Counted from the stretch's first letter, positions 31,959 to 41,274 are shown. The stretch is 64,000 nucleotides of DNA from Muriiphilus sp048268845 (GCA_048268845.1 JBLWUQ010000004.1:62001-126000); one strand, 5' to 3'. Numbers and translations: made by a program. The notes: generated by a model not told the origin, from the sequence alone.

Positions 31959-33251
31959 ATGCACGACATCAGGACGATCCGCGACAACCCCGAAGCCTTC
32001 GACGCCCAGATGGCGCGGCGGGGGCTTGTGGGGGTGTCGGGCGAGGTTCTGGCGCTGGACGAGGCGCGGCGCGCCGCGATCCAGACTTCCGAGGCCGAGC
32101 AGGCCGAGGCCAACCGCGCCGCCAAGGAAATCGGCGCCGCCAAGGCGCGCGGCGACGACGCCGAGTTCGAGCGGCTGCGCGTCATGGTTGCCGAGAAAAA
32201 GGCCGCGATTTCAAGGTTGAACGATGAGGCCAAGGCCAGGGATGCGGCGCTGACGGAGCTGCTGATGGGCCTGCCCAACCTGATCGCCGACGACGTGCCG
32301 GACGGTGACAGCGAGGCCGACAACGTCGAGATCCGCCGCTGGGGCACGCCCAAGGCTTTCGCCTTCACGCCAAAGGAGCACTACCAGTTGGCCGCGGCGC
32401 AGACCGGCATCGATTTCGAGACCGCGGCCAAGCTCTCCGGCGCGCGCTTCGTGGTCCTGACCGGCGCGATCGCCCGGCTGCACCGGGCGCTGGCGCAGTT
32501 CATGCTCGACACGCACGTGGACGAGAACGGCCTGACCGAAGCCATCACGCCGGTGCTGGTGCGCGAGGAAATGATGTATGGCACCAACCAGTTGCCCAAG
32601 TTCGCCAGCGACAGCTACAAGACCGAGGAAGGTTGGTGGCTGATCCCGACCGCCGAGGTCACGCTGACCAATTTCGTCAATGGCGAGGTGCTCGACGCGG
32701 GCACCCTGCCCCGCCGCTACGTCGCCCATACCCAGTGTTTCCGCTCGGAAGCCGGCAGCGCGGGCAAGGACACGGCGGGGATGCTGCGCCAGCACCAGTT
32801 CGAGAAGGTCGAGATGGTCTCGATCACCCGGCCCGAGGAGTCCGAGGCCGAACACGCCGCGATGACGCGCCGCGCCGAGGATATCCTCGAGCGCCTCGGC
32901 CTGCCCTACCGCACGGTGATCCTGTGCACCGGCGACATCGGTTTCGGCGCGAGGCGCACGCATGACATCGAGGTCTGGTTGCCGGGACAGAACACCTATC
33001 GCGAGATCTCATCGGTCTCGACCACCGGCGATTTTCAGGCGCGGCGGATGAACGCGCGGTTCCGCCCGGAGCCCGGCGCCAAGCCCGAATATGTCCATAC
33101 CCTGAACGGCTCGGGCCTGGCCGTCGGGCGCTGCCTGATCGCGGTGCTTGAGAACGGGCAGGAAGCGGATGGGTCGGTGACGCTGCCCGAGGTTCTGCAC
33201 CCCTATCTGCGCGGGATGACTCGGATCAATGCCGAGGGTGTGCTGCAATAG
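31959..33251 (+). CDS. serS: Seryl-tRNA synthetase
   Basis: A 430-residue class II aminoacyl-tRNA synthetase. The N-terminal coiled-coil tRNA-binding arm spans about residues 30-100 (Glu/Ala/Lys-rich heptads). Motif 2 is seen as CFRSEAGSAGKDTAGMLRQH then QFEKVEMVSITRPE, and motif 3 as NGSGLAVGRCLIAVLENGQE. The ATG at 31959 (MHDIRTIRDNPEAFD) fits the family; an earlier frame to 31818 overlaps the pentapeptide gene. Confidence 0.98.
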   Translation: MHDIRTIRDNPEAFDAQMARRGLVGVSGEVLALDEARRAAIQTSEAEQAEANRAAKEIGAAKARGDDAEFERLRVMVAEKKAAISRLNDEAKARDAALTELLMGLPNLIADDVPDGDSEADNVEIRRWGTPKAFAFTPKEHYQLAAAQTGIDFETAAKLSGARFVVLTGAIARLHRALAQFMLDTHVDENGLTEAITPVLVREEMMYGTNQLPKFASDSYKTEEGWWLIPTAEVTLTNFVNGEVLDAGTLPRRYVAHTQCFRSEAGSAGKDTAGMLRQHQFEKVEMVSITRPEESEAEHAAMTRRAEDILERLGLPYRTVILCTGDIGFGARRTHDIEVWLPGQNTYREISSVSTTGDFQARRMNARFRPEPGAKPEYVHTLNGSGLAVGRCLIAVLENGQEADGSVTLPEVLHPYLRGMTRINAEGVLQ

Positions 33252-33279
33252 CGGTTTCGCCCGCGCGGCGGGCGATCAA

Positions 33280-33304
33280 CCGGGGAGGGCGCTGCCCTCC
33301 CCGG
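33280..33304. terminator. Strong hairpin between convergent serS and desaturase genes
   Basis: CCGGGGAGGGC and GCCCTCCCCGG form a perfect 11-base stem with a GCT loop, 29 bases after the serS stop. No T tract follows, but GAGGTATTTT occurs at 33314, echoing the hairpin-plus-GAGTATTT layout near 16 kb. It could end both transcripts or belong to a repeat family. Confidence 0.5.
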
Positions 33305-33345
33305 ACCCCTCCCGAGGTATTTTCAGAGCAAAGACAGGGTGTTGG

Positions 33346-34347
33346 TCACTCGGCTGGCGTTGTGGCGGCGCGCGCGGCGTTCTGTCTGGGGAACGGCACG
33401 AGGTTTTTCGCCTCTTCATCCCAGAGCTTGAGCGTGAAGGCGTGCAGCGCCTCGCGAAAGCCGATCCGGCGCAGGTGGTGGGTCTTTTCCAACTCGCGGT
33501 GCGCGCAGCGCAGCCGGTAAGAGGGGATCGCCGCGACCAGATGGTGGATGTCGTGCTTGGTGATATTGGCCACGGCCTCGTCGAACAGCCAGCCGAAGTC
33601 GAGGCACGAGCCGCCCTGGATCGCCGCGCGCTCGAACGCGAGGTCGGGGCGGCAATCCCACCACGTGCCTTCGAAATTGTGTTGCAGGTAGACGAGGAAC
33701 ACCCCGAGGCAGCCGCCGAGCCAGACCGCCAGCGCCACAGCCGCGACACCGGCCCAGCCCGCCAGCGCGTAGATCAGGCCGAACCAGGCAAGGATCGCCG
33801 CGTTGTGCGCAAGGATCGACCACAGCCCGACCCTCGCCGCGTTCTTGGGCCAGCGATAGGCGATGAAATAGGTGTAGAACGAGCCGACCGGGATCAGCAC
33901 CCAGGGGCTTCGGTAGAGGCGGTAGTAGAGCCGCTGCCAGAACCCGGCGCGCTGCCATTCCGCCAGCGTCATCGTGTAGATCTCGGTGGTTTCGCGCGCC
34001 TCGAGGTCGCCGACATAGGCGTGGTGCTGGTTGTGGTTGAAGCGCATCTGCGGATAGGCGGCCATCGTGAAGGGTGACACCAGATAGCCCCAGATCTCGT
34101 TCTGGCGCCTGGTTTCGAACAGCGACAGGTGGCCGAGATCGTGTTGCAGCACGTAGAGGCGCACGCCGGCGAAAGCCAGCAGCAGCACGGCGGGTGCTGC
34201 GATCAGAAATTGCCCGGAGCTTGCGGCGAAGATCGCGATCGCGGTGGCGGCAAAATAGACGGCGAGGTTGGTCCCGAGGCTGAGCCAGGCCAGCCGGTTG
34301 TCCTTATTCGTGTAGACGCGCAGCGCCTGGCGCAGTTCAATGTCCAT
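33346..34347 (-). CDS. Membrane fatty acid desaturase
   Basis: A 333-residue integral membrane di-iron enzyme. The three histidine boxes are visible: HDLGH (about residue 69), HNQHH (about 104) and HDIHH (about 270), with hydrophobic stretches between. It belongs to the FA_desaturase superfamily and should introduce a double bond into an acyl chain or hydroxylate a lipid; the substrate cannot be told. The ATG at 34347 begins MDIELRQALRVYTNKD. It is convergent with serS. Confidence 0.9.
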   Translation of the reverse strand: MDIELRQALRVYTNKDNRLAWLSLGTNLAVYFAATAIAIFAASSGQFLIAAPAVLLLAFAGVRLYVLQHDLGHLSLFETRRQNEIWGYLVSPFTMAAYPQMRFNHNQHHAYVGDLEARETTEIYTMTLAEWQRAGFWQRLYYRLYRSPWVLIPVGSFYTYFIAYRWPKNAARVGLWSILAHNAAILAWFGLIYALAGWAGVAAVALAVWLGGCLGVFLVYLQHNFEGTWWDCRPDLAFERAAIQGGSCLDFGWLFDEAVANITKHDIHHLVAAIPSYRLRCAHRELEKTHHLRRIGFREALHAFTLKLWDEEAKNLVPFPRQNAARAATTPAE

Positions 34348-34441
34348 TCTCGTCCCCCTTGGGGCATCGCGCCCCGGAAAAGAGATGTGAAACCTGTGAA
34401 CAGTCTAACGCCAATGCACCGGATTTCGCAAGAAACCCGCG

Positions 34442-35287
34442 TCAGCGGGTCAGCGTCACGCCGCGTCGGCCGGCGAGGTCGGTGAAATACTGCCATGCCA
34501 CCCGGCCCGAGCGCGCGCCGCGTGTTGCCTGCCACTCGATCGCCTCGGCGCGCAGGGTGGCCGCGTCGATCTCGATGCCGTGGGCGTCGCAATAGCCGCG
34601 GATCATTGCGAGGTATTCGTCCTGCGAACAGGGGTGGAAGCCGAGCCACAGCCCGAAGCGGTCCGACAATGACACCTTTTCCTCGGTCGCCTCGGACGGG
34701 CTGATTGCCGAGCCACGCTCGTTCTCGATCATGTCGCGCGGCATCAGGTGGCGGCGGTTCGAGGTGGCGTAGAACACCACGTTGTCGGGCCGGCCCTCGA
34801 TGCCGCCGTCCAGCACGGCCTTGAGGCTCTTGTAATGTTGGTCGTCATGCGAGAACGACAGGTCGTCGCAGAACAGAAGGAACCGGTGCGGTGCTTCGCG
34901 CAGGTGGCCGAGCAGGCGCCCGACGCTGGGCAGGTCTTCGCGCTGCAACTCGACGATCTTGAGCGGCAGGTCAGGGGTGTTGACCGCGGCGTGCACCGCC
35001 TTGATCAGCGACGATTTCCCCATGCCCCGCGCGCCCCAGAGCAGCGCGTTGTTGGCCGGCAGGCCACGCGCGAACTGGCGGGTGTTCTCGATCAGGATGT
35101 CGCGCGCCCGGTCGATCCCGAGCAGCAGCGACAGGTCGACCCGCGACACGTCGGGCACCGGCACCAGACGGTCGGGATCGACGTGCCAGACGAAAGCCTC
35201 GGCTGCCGCGAAATCGGGTGTGGCCTGAGGCGCCGGGCTGAGCCGCTCGAGCGCCTCGGCGATGCGGATGAGCGCCGCCTCGGTCAT
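34442..35287 (-). CDS. AAA ATPase of the DUF815 family
   Basis: A 281-residue ATPase. Walker A is LLWGARGMGKSSLIKAVH, Walker B is RFLLFCDDLSF, and sensor-like FYATSNRRHLMP follows, then DRFGLWLGFHPCSQDEYL. These match the DUF815 group of cytoplasmic ATPases often found beside tat or dedicated cell-envelope genes. Its ATG at 35287 overlaps the tatC stop as ATGA, so it is the last gene of the tat operon. Function is not established. Confidence 0.88.
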   Translation of the reverse strand: MTEAALIRIAEALERLSPAPQATPDFAAAEAFVWHVDPDRLVPVPDVSRVDLSLLLGIDRARDILIENTRQFARGLPANNALLWGARGMGKSSLIKAVHAAVNTPDLPLKIVELQREDLPSVGRLLGHLREAPHRFLLFCDDLSFSHDDQHYKSLKAVLDGGIEGRPDNVVFYATSNRRHLMPRDMIENERGSAISPSEATEEKVSLSDRFGLWLGFHPCSQDEYLAMIRGYCDAHGIEIDAATLRAEAIEWQATRGARSGRVAWQYFTDLAGRRGVTLTR

Positions 35288-36240
35288 TGGTCCTTGTTCA
35301 CCGCGCCGGGATCATCGTCGGCGCCGCCCTTGGGGTCGTCATCATCCTCTGCGACATGCGCATCGGCGGCGGCCTCGTCGTCCTCGTCCTCGTCATCCTC
35401 GAACCACAGACCCTGCGCGCGCAGGTTGGCTTCGCGGGTCTTCTCGACGCGGGCGACGAGGAAGATCGAGATCTCGTAAAGCCCGTAGACCACGACGAAC
35501 AGGATCACCTGCGTCGTGACATCCGGCGGCGTCACCAGGGCTGCGACCACAAGGATGCCGACCACGGCGTATTTGCGGGTCTTGCGCAGGCCGACTGCCG
35601 AGGCGAGCCCGGCCTTGCCCATCAGCGTCAAGAGCACCGGAAGCTGGAAACACAGCCCGAAGGCGATGATCATCTTCAGCGTGATATCCAGCGTCTCGTT
35701 GACCTTGCCCTGGAAAACGATGTCGATGCCGGCATCCCTGATCGGCTCCTCCGACCCGGAAACGACCGCCGCCATCAGCGAGGGCAGGTCGGCGAAGCCG
35801 AGAAAGAACATCATCGCCAGCGGCACGACGATGAAATGCGCGAAGGCCGCACCGAGCAGGAACAGCACCGGCGAGGCGATCAGGAACGGCAGGAACGCGT
35901 TCTTTTCGTTCTTGTAGAGGCCGGGCGCCACGAAACGCCACATCTGGTAGCCGATCACCGGGAAGGCGAGCATGAAGCCACCGACCATCGAGATGCGGAT
36001 CAGGGTGAAGAAATATTCCTGCGGCGCGGTGTATTGCATCACCGGGTTGGGGTTGCCCAGGCTGCGCATGCTTTTTTCGATCGGGAGCAGCAGGAAGTCG
36101 AGCACGTATCCCGCCACCGTGAAGACCAGCACCATCGCCACGACGAAGGCCAGCACCGACCAGATCAGCCGGTTGCGCAGCTCGGCCAGATGCTCGATCA
36201 GCGGCGCTGAACTGTCTTCGATCTCGTCGGATTTCGTCAT
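35284..36240 (-). CDS. tatC: Sec-independent protein translocase TatC
   Basis: A 318-residue protein with six helices and the conserved first cytoplasmic and periplasmic loops: LIEHLAELRNRLIWSV, PAPQEYF-like YTAPQEYFFTLIRIS, and FLPFLIASPVLFLLGAAFAHF. It is the receptor for twin-arginine signal peptides. Unusual is a C-terminal tail of about 60 residues, very acidic (DDEDEDDEAAADAHVAEDDD), beyond the family core of about 250. Overlaps tatB and the ATPase gene by four bases each. Confidence 0.97.
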   Translation of the reverse strand: MTKSDEIEDSSAPLIEHLAELRNRLIWSVLAFVVAMVLVFTVAGYVLDFLLLPIEKSMRSLGNPNPVMQYTAPQEYFFTLIRISMVGGFMLAFPVIGYQMWRFVAPGLYKNEKNAFLPFLIASPVLFLLGAAFAHFIVVPLAMMFFLGFADLPSLMAAVVSGSEEPIRDAGIDIVFQGKVNETLDITLKMIIAFGLCFQLPVLLTLMGKAGLASAVGLRKTRKYAVVGILVVAALVTPPDVTTQVILFVVVYGLYEISIFLVARVEKTREANLRAQGLWFEDDEDEDDEAAADAHVAEDDDDPKGGADDDPGAVNKDQ

Positions 36241-36956
36241 TCAGAGGCGGCTTTCGTAGGCCGGGCGGCCGGTTTCTTGGCCGGTGGCTTGCGGGCCGGA
36301 GTTTTTTTCGCGCGTGCCTCGGCAGCTGCGGTCTCGGCGGCTTTCGCCGGGGCGGATTTCGGCTTCGCCGCCGGTTTCGCGGCGGGCTTTTTCATTGCCG
36401 GTGGCTTCTCGGCGGCAGGGGTCTTCGCGGCAGGTTTCTTCGCGGCCGGCGCCTTCGCAGGCGCGGTGTCGGGTTGCGTCTCGGCGACCGGCGCGGTTGC
36501 GCCCTTGGGCTTCACGTCCGCCGCCGCGACCTTCGCGGCCGCCTCGCGGTCGAGCCTGGCGCGGCCCGCCTTCTCGGTCGTCTCGCGGATCTTCGCCACG
36601 TCCGCCGCGCGCTCGGCGGCCTTCTCGGGGTCATCTGACGGTTTCGGCAGCGGCTTCTCGGGCGGCTTGCCGCCCTTGCTCGGGTCCCATTTCTCGAACC
36701 GTTCGGCGGCCTTGTTCAGGCCATCGAGCCCCATTTTCTTGGGATTGGCGACGTTCTTCAGCCCCTTGGCGATGTCATCGACACCGCTCTCCTTGGCGGC
36801 GTCGTTCATCGCGCGGTTGAATTCGCGGCCCAACTGGCGCGCACGCGCGGTGAACCGGCCCAGCGTGTGAAACAGCGCAGGCAGATCCTTCGGCCCGATC
36901 ACGATCAACGCGACGATGCCGATGAGCATGAGCTCACTAAAGCCGATGTCGAACAT
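36237..36956 (-). CDS. tatB: Sec-independent protein translocase TatB
   Basis: A 239-residue protein. The start MFDIGFSELMLIGIVALIVI is the single TatB helix, followed by GPKDLPALFHTLGRFTARAR and an amphipathic helix. The second half is a Lys/Ala/Pro-rich low-complexity tail (KPAAKKPAAKTPAAEKPP), resembling histone H1-like tails and extending the usual 150-170 residues. TatB forms the receptor complex with TatC. The ATGA overlap with tatC suggests translational coupling. Confidence 0.96.
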   Translation of the reverse strand: MFDIGFSELMLIGIVALIVIGPKDLPALFHTLGRFTARARQLGREFNRAMNDAAKESGVDDIAKGLKNVANPKKMGLDGLNKAAERFEKWDPSKGGKPPEKPLPKPSDDPEKAAERAADVAKIRETTEKAGRARLDREAAAKVAAADVKPKGATAPVAETQPDTAPAKAPAAKKPAAKTPAAEKPPAMKKPAAKPAAKPKSAPAKAAETAAAEARAKKTPARKPPAKKPAARPTKAASE

Positions 36957-36991
36957 GCGACCGCCTCTCCAAACGCGGGGTCAGAGGGCGC

Positions 36992-37207
36992 TCAGGCCTT
37001 GTCCTTTTCGCCCTTGGGCGTCACGTCCTTGGCGGTGTCGGCGGCGGTATCCTCGATTTCCTTGGTCCCGTCATCGACGCCTTTCTTGAAGGCGGTGATG
37101 CCCTTGCCGACCTCACCCATCAGGGACGAGACCTTGCCACGGCCGAACAGGACCAGCACCACGACAGCGATCAGAAGAAGGCCGGGAAGGCCGATATTGT
37201 TGAGCAT
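36992..37207 (-). CDS. tatA: Sec-independent protein translocase TatA
   Basis: A 71-residue pore-forming component: N-terminal helix MLNNIGLPGLLLIAVVVLVL, then FGRGKVSSLMGEVGKGITAF with the FG-K and phenylalanine positions conserved in TatA, and a short charged tail. The ATG at 37207 was chosen over an upstream extension to 37336 that has no family similarity. First gene of tatABC-DUF815. Confidence 0.96.
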   Translation of the reverse strand: MLNNIGLPGLLLIAVVVLVLFGRGKVSSLMGEVGKGITAFKKGVDDGTKEIEDTAADTAKDVTPKGEKDKA

Positions 37208-37350
37208 GAAGCGTCTCCCTTGCCGGGGCACGTGCAGCGCCCCGTTCGTTTCGTGCCCCGTATGTATTGATTCCGGCGACAAGATCAAAGCCCCAAAGGG
37301 GCATGGCACGCAAGAAAATGCCGACTTCCGCCGCATGCGGTGCCGGACGA

Positions 37351-38457
37351 TCAGCTGGCGTGTTGCGCGGCCGCCCTGTGCCCGGCCACCGGAAACACGA
37401 AACAGCGGTCGCGGCGCATCGCGATCCAGAGCGGCGTGCCGGGTTTGGGCAGGAATACCGAGGGCACGTTGGCGCGCATCTGCGAGCCGTCGAACTCCAT
37501 GCGGAACTCGACAAGGCTGTCCTTGCCGATGAAACGCGCCCGCTCGACGATGCCGCGCGCCCAGACGCCGTGCTCTGGGCTGGGTGCCGGCCCCTGCCCG
37601 CCACGGTCGAAGTCGATCTTCACGTGCTGCGGACGGATCACGATGTCGACCTCGGTGCCGTCGTCCTGTCCGGGGGCAAGGAACTGGCCGAAGGCGGTGT
37701 CGGTCAGCGCGCCCTCGACCCGCCCACGGATCACGTTCACGTCGGAAAAGAACGCTGCCGCCTCGCGATCCACCGGCGCATTGTAGATGTTGTAGGGCGC
37801 GCCCCGCTGCACGATCCGGCCCGCGCGCATCAGCGCGATCTCGTCGGCCATGCGCATCGCTTCCTCGGGTTCATGGGTGACCAGCAGAACCGCCGCGCCC
37901 TCGTCCTTGAGGATCGACAGCGTCTCGTCGCGGATGCCGTCGCGCAGGCGGTTGTCCAGCCCCGAGAACGGCTCGTCCATCAGCATGATCTTGGGGCGCG
38001 GTGCCAGCGCACGGGCCAGGGCCACGCGCTGCTGCTCGCCTCCCGACAACTCGTGCGGGAAGGCTCCGACAAAGCGGGTCAGCCCGACCTTCTCGAGCAA
38101 TTCGTGCACCCGGAGCCGCTTTTCGGTGCGGGTGCCCGACAGCCCGAAGGCGATGTTGTCCGACACGCTGAGATGCGGAAACAGCGCGAAATCCTGAAAC
38201 ATCAAGCCGGTGCTGCGCCGCTCGGGCGGCACGAAGACACCCTCGTCCGCCACCCGCGCGCCGTCGATGCGGATCTCGCCCTCGTCGGCGCGGTCGACGC
38301 CGGCGATGATGCGCAGAACCGTGGACTTGCCGCAGCCCGACGGCCCCAGCAGGCAGGTCACCTGCCCCGGCATCACCCGCAGCGACACGTCGTCCACCAC
38401 CGGTCGCCCGCCGAACCGGCGGGTGATGTTCGAGATCTCGAGCCGCGCTGTCACCAC
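37351..38457 (-). CDS. ABC transporter ATP-binding protein, Fe3+/polyamine type
   Basis: A 368-residue ATPase with C-terminal TOBE domain. Walker A GPSGCGKST, Q-loop region GLMFQDFALFPHLSVSDNI, signature HELSGGEQQRVALARALA, Walker B IMLMDEPFSGLD and the switch histidine in LLVTHEPEEAMRMAD. The layout matches FbpC/PotA-type importers. The start is GTG at 38457 or the next GTG. No permease or binding-protein gene is adjacent, so it is an orphan here and the substrate cannot be assigned. Confidence 0.9.
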   Translation of the reverse strand: MVTARLEISNITRRFGGRPVVDDVSLRVMPGQVTCLLGPSGCGKSTVLRIIAGVDRADEGEIRIDGARVADEGVFVPPERRSTGLMFQDFALFPHLSVSDNIAFGLSGTRTEKRLRVHELLEKVGLTRFVGAFPHELSGGEQQRVALARALAPRPKIMLMDEPFSGLDNRLRDGIRDETLSILKDEGAAVLLVTHEPEEAMRMADEIALMRAGRIVQRGAPYNIYNAPVDREAAAFFSDVNVIRGRVEGALTDTAFGQFLAPGQDDGTEVDIVIRPQHVKIDFDRGGQGPAPSPEHGVWARGIVERARFIGKDSLVEFRMEFDGSQMRANVPSVFLPKPGTPLWIAMRRDRCFVFPVAGHRAAAQHAS

Positions 38458-38601
38458 CGGGTCGCCTCCGATACCCGATCAAAACCATCGGGCTCCACGC
38501 GCAATATCAACCGAAGACGCCGCCGGCAAGGGCGGCATCAAGCCACCTTGCCCACGCGGTTTTCAGACCACATATCGAAGGCGGCAAACAGGGGGCCCCG
38601 G

Positions 38602-39426
38602 ATGAAATCCATTCTCGTCGCCAGCGACCTGTCCGAACGTTCCGACCGGGCGGTGCGGCGCGCGATACGGCTGGCGCGCAATCACGGCGCTGCCTGTCAC
38701 GTGCTGCACGTCGTCGACGACGACCTGCCCGCCGATCTGGCGACGCGCTGGCGCGAAGACGCCGCAACGCAGCTCGCGCGGTTCGTCGAGGGGCTCGACA
38801 CCGAGGGCACCGAGGTCAGCCAGGAAGTGCGGATCGGTGATCCGCTGGTCGGGATCCCCGACGTGGTGAGCGAGCGTGACGTCGATCTGATCGTGCTGGG
38901 CCTGCACCGGCCACGAACCTTCCTCGACCGGCTGCGCGAAACCACGATGGAACGGCTGGTTCAGCTCTTGCGCAAGCCGGTGCTTCTGGTGCGCGATCCT
39001 GACGGACATGATTACGAGACCGTGCTGGCCCCGATCAGCTTCTCGCCCGCCTGCACCAACGTCAGCCGCGCCGCGCGTGCCGTTGCGCCCGAGGCAAGGA
39101 TCCACGCCTTCCACGGCGTCCACCTGCCGTTCTCCGGCCTGACCGGCGAAAAGCCCGGCGGCCCGATGTCGCGCGCCCTGATTGCCGAGGCCGAAGCGGT
39201 CCGCGACACATGGCTGGCCAAGGACCGCCCCGGCCTCACACCCGACCAGATCGAGATCGTCACGGGATCGCTGCGCGAGGTGATGGCGGCCCAGCTTGCC
39301 AAGGTCCGCCCCGACCTGATCGCGATCGGCGCCCACACCCGCTTTGCTCTGGCACCGCATGCGCTTGGCGGTTTCGCCGCCGAACTGGTGCGCGACCCGC
39401 CGACCGACCTGTTGATCGCCCGCTAG
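38602..39426 (+). CDS. Universal stress protein with two tandem domains
   Basis: A 274-residue protein of two UspA-like domains. Domain 1 (about 1-140) starts MKSILVASDLSERSDRAVRR and ends DLIVLGLHRPRTFLDR with KPVLLVRDP. Domain 2 (about 145-274) starts YETVLAPISFSPACTNVSR and ends RPDLIAIGAHTRFA with DLLIAR. Glycine-rich nucleotide-binding signatures are less typical, so it may not bind ATP. It stands alone, divergent from the ABC ATPase gene. Confidence 0.88.
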   Translation: MKSILVASDLSERSDRAVRRAIRLARNHGAACHVLHVVDDDLPADLATRWREDAATQLARFVEGLDTEGTEVSQEVRIGDPLVGIPDVVSERDVDLIVLGLHRPRTFLDRLRETTMERLVQLLRKPVLLVRDPDGHDYETVLAPISFSPACTNVSRAARAVAPEARIHAFHGVHLPFSGLTGEKPGGPMSRALIAEAEAVRDTWLAKDRPGLTPDQIEIVTGSLREVMAAQLAKVRPDLIAIGAHTRFALAPHALGGFAAELVRDPPTDLLIAR

Positions 39427-39457
39427 ACAACCGTCCCGTCGCGCGACAGCACGTCGA

Positions 39458-40627
39458 TCACTCGCGCGTGACGTGGTGATCGTAGATCCAGTCATATTGC
39501 CCGAGCACGAACTCGGGCCGGACCGCACCGACAAGCCGCAGCGCACCGTGACCGAGCGCCCGCACCAGCGGGTTTGACAGGTGGTAGTTGCGCGCGTTGT
39601 TGTTCGCGGCCTCGATCACCCGCTCGACCCGCTCACGCCTGCGCGCCTGATAATAGGCCGGCCCGTGCTCCATCCCTTCGGTGTCGAGGCAGTCTGCCAG
39701 CACCCAGGCATCCTCCAGCGCCATCACCGCGCCCTGCGCCAGAAACGGCAGCGTCGGATGTGCGGCATCGCCGAGGATCACCGCCGGCCCCTTGTGCCAG
39801 GTGGTCGCGACCGGATGGCGGAACAGGCCCCAGACATGCACATCCTCGACCTTCGCCAACAGCGCCCGTGCCTCGGGTGCGAATTTCGCGAAGGCGCGGC
39901 GCAGGTTGTCGGGGTCGTCGCGGTTGAACCAGCTTTCCTCGGCCCATTCGGTGCGTTCCTCGACCGCGACCAGGTTGATCAGGCTGCCGCCGCGCAGCGG
40001 ATAGCTGACCATGTGCCGCCCCGGCGCCATCCGCACCACCGCCTCGGGAGCCATGTCACCGTCGCCGGGCACCAGCGCGCGCCAGGCCACCATGCCGGTG
40101 AAGAACGGATCGCGCGGCGTATCGAGCGCAGCGCGCACCTGCGAGCGCAACCCGTCCGCGCCGACCAGGAACGCCGCCTCGCGCAGGCCCTGACCCTCGA
40201 CATCGACGAAGGCGCTCGATTGCCCGATATCGACCCGCGTGACCCTGGCGCCTGTCTCGACCGTCACGCCTGCCGCCAGCGCGGCCTTGTGCAGCAGGTC
40301 GAGAAGGTCGGCGCGGTGAAACAGAAGGAAGCTCTGCGCCGGTCGCAACCGGGCCAGATCCATGCGGATCACGTCGCGCCCGGTGATCCCGTCGACCAGC
40401 CGGATCGCGCCGTTCCTGACCGAAGCCGCCTGCGCGGCGTCACCCAGCCCCAGCCCTTCGAGCACCGCGACGCCGTTCGAGCTGATCTGGATGCCGGCGC
40501 CGACTTCGGAGACGCGGGGGGCCTGTTCGAGAACGTTCACCTCGGCACCGCGCCGGGCCAGGGCGGTTGCTGCGGCAAACCCGCCAATGCCTCCGCCAAG
40601 AACGGTGATCCGTTGTCCCTTCAACAT
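39458..40627 (-). CDS. FAD-dependent monooxygenase (salicylate hydroxylase-like)
   Basis: A 389-residue group A flavoprotein. The dinucleotide fold is ITVLGGGIGGFAAATALARR, the DG motif is FLVGADGLRSQVRAAL, and the second FAD motif is PAVILGDAAHPTLPFLAQGA. Related enzymes hydroxylate aromatic acids such as salicylate or 6-hydroxynicotinate using NAD(P)H. No aromatic-degradation genes are adjacent, so the substrate is unknown. The ATG at 40627 begins MLKGQRITVLGG. Confidence 0.9.
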   Translation of the reverse strand: MLKGQRITVLGGGIGGFAAATALARRGAEVNVLEQAPRVSEVGAGIQISSNGVAVLEGLGLGDAAQAASVRNGAIRLVDGITGRDVIRMDLARLRPAQSFLLFHRADLLDLLHKAALAAGVTVETGARVTRVDIGQSSAFVDVEGQGLREAAFLVGADGLRSQVRAALDTPRDPFFTGMVAWRALVPGDGDMAPEAVVRMAPGRHMVSYPLRGGSLINLVAVEERTEWAEESWFNRDDPDNLRRAFAKFAPEARALLAKVEDVHVWGLFRHPVATTWHKGPAVILGDAAHPTLPFLAQGAVMALEDAWVLADCLDTEGMEHGPAYYQARRRERVERVIEAANNNARNYHLSNPLVRALGHGALRLVGAVRPEFVLGQYDWIYDHHVTRE

Positions 40628-40748
40628 CGCGCTACCCCGGAATTCTTGACAGTTCCAAAACGAACCGACAGTTCTGAAATGAAAAGCACCGGAGCGAACC
40701 CACCCCGATGCTTTTTACTATAGTCAGCCTTCTTGCCGTGTCGACCGG

Positions 40749-41225
40749 TCAGTCGTCGCGGTGAACCTTTTCGCGCCGCTCATGGCGCTCCTGCGCCTCG
40801 AGGCTCAGGGTCGCGATCGGACGCGCATCCAGCCGCTTGAGCGAGATCGGCTCGCCGGTTTCCTCGCAATAGCCGTATTCGCCGTTGTCGATCCGCCGAA
40901 GTGCCGCGTCGATCTTCGCCACCAGCTTGCGCTGCCGGTCGCGGGTGCGCAGTTCCAGCGCGCGGTCGGTCTCCTCGCTGGCGCGGTCGGCGACGTCGGG
41001 AATGTTGCGGGTGGCTTTCTGCAGCTCCTCGATGGTGTTCTTGCTGTCGCCGAGCAGTCCGGACTTCCACCTCAGAAGCTTGCGCCGGAAGTATTCCAAC
41101 TGGCGCTCGTTCATGAACGGTTCGTCCTCGGCGGGGGTGTAGTCCTCGGGGAGGAAGACCTCTGCTTTCATCCCAGGCTCCTTGTGCTCGCCGGCGGCTG
41201 AAATGTCAGTGGCACTCTCAACCAT
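40749..41225 (-). CDS. dksA: RNA polymerase-binding transcription factor DksA
   Basis: A 158-residue DksA homologue with the coiled-coil (LRWKSGLLGDSKNTIEELQK and DVADRASEETDRALELRTRD with the tip aspartate and alanine) and a C-terminal GYCEETGEPISLKRLDARP globule. Only one of the four zinc-finger cysteines is left, as in other alphaproteobacterial DksA. It modulates rRNA and amino-acid promoters with ppGpp. Two starts are plausible: ATG 41225 with AGGAGG, and ATG 41171 (MKAEVFLPEDY) with AAGGAG, the latter matching the usual family N-terminus. Confidence 0.94.
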   Translation of the reverse strand: MVESATDISAAGEHKEPGMKAEVFLPEDYTPAEDEPFMNERQLEYFRRKLLRWKSGLLGDSKNTIEELQKATRNIPDVADRASEETDRALELRTRDRQRKLVAKIDAALRRIDNGEYGYCEETGEPISLKRLDARPIATLSLEAQERHERREKVHRDD

Positions 41226-41245
41226 CCGGTATCCTCCTGCGCGAC

Positions 41246-41274
41246 CGTTTAGACCACCGCTAGCAGGTTGTCAC
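41246..41274 (-). promoter_or_regulatory. Candidate promoter of dksA
   Basis: Minus strand GTGACA (41274-41269), 17 bases, TAAACG (41251-41246). Transcription would start near 41239, about 14 bases before the upstream ATG at 41225, which favours that start or the inner one equally. Confidence 0.4.
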
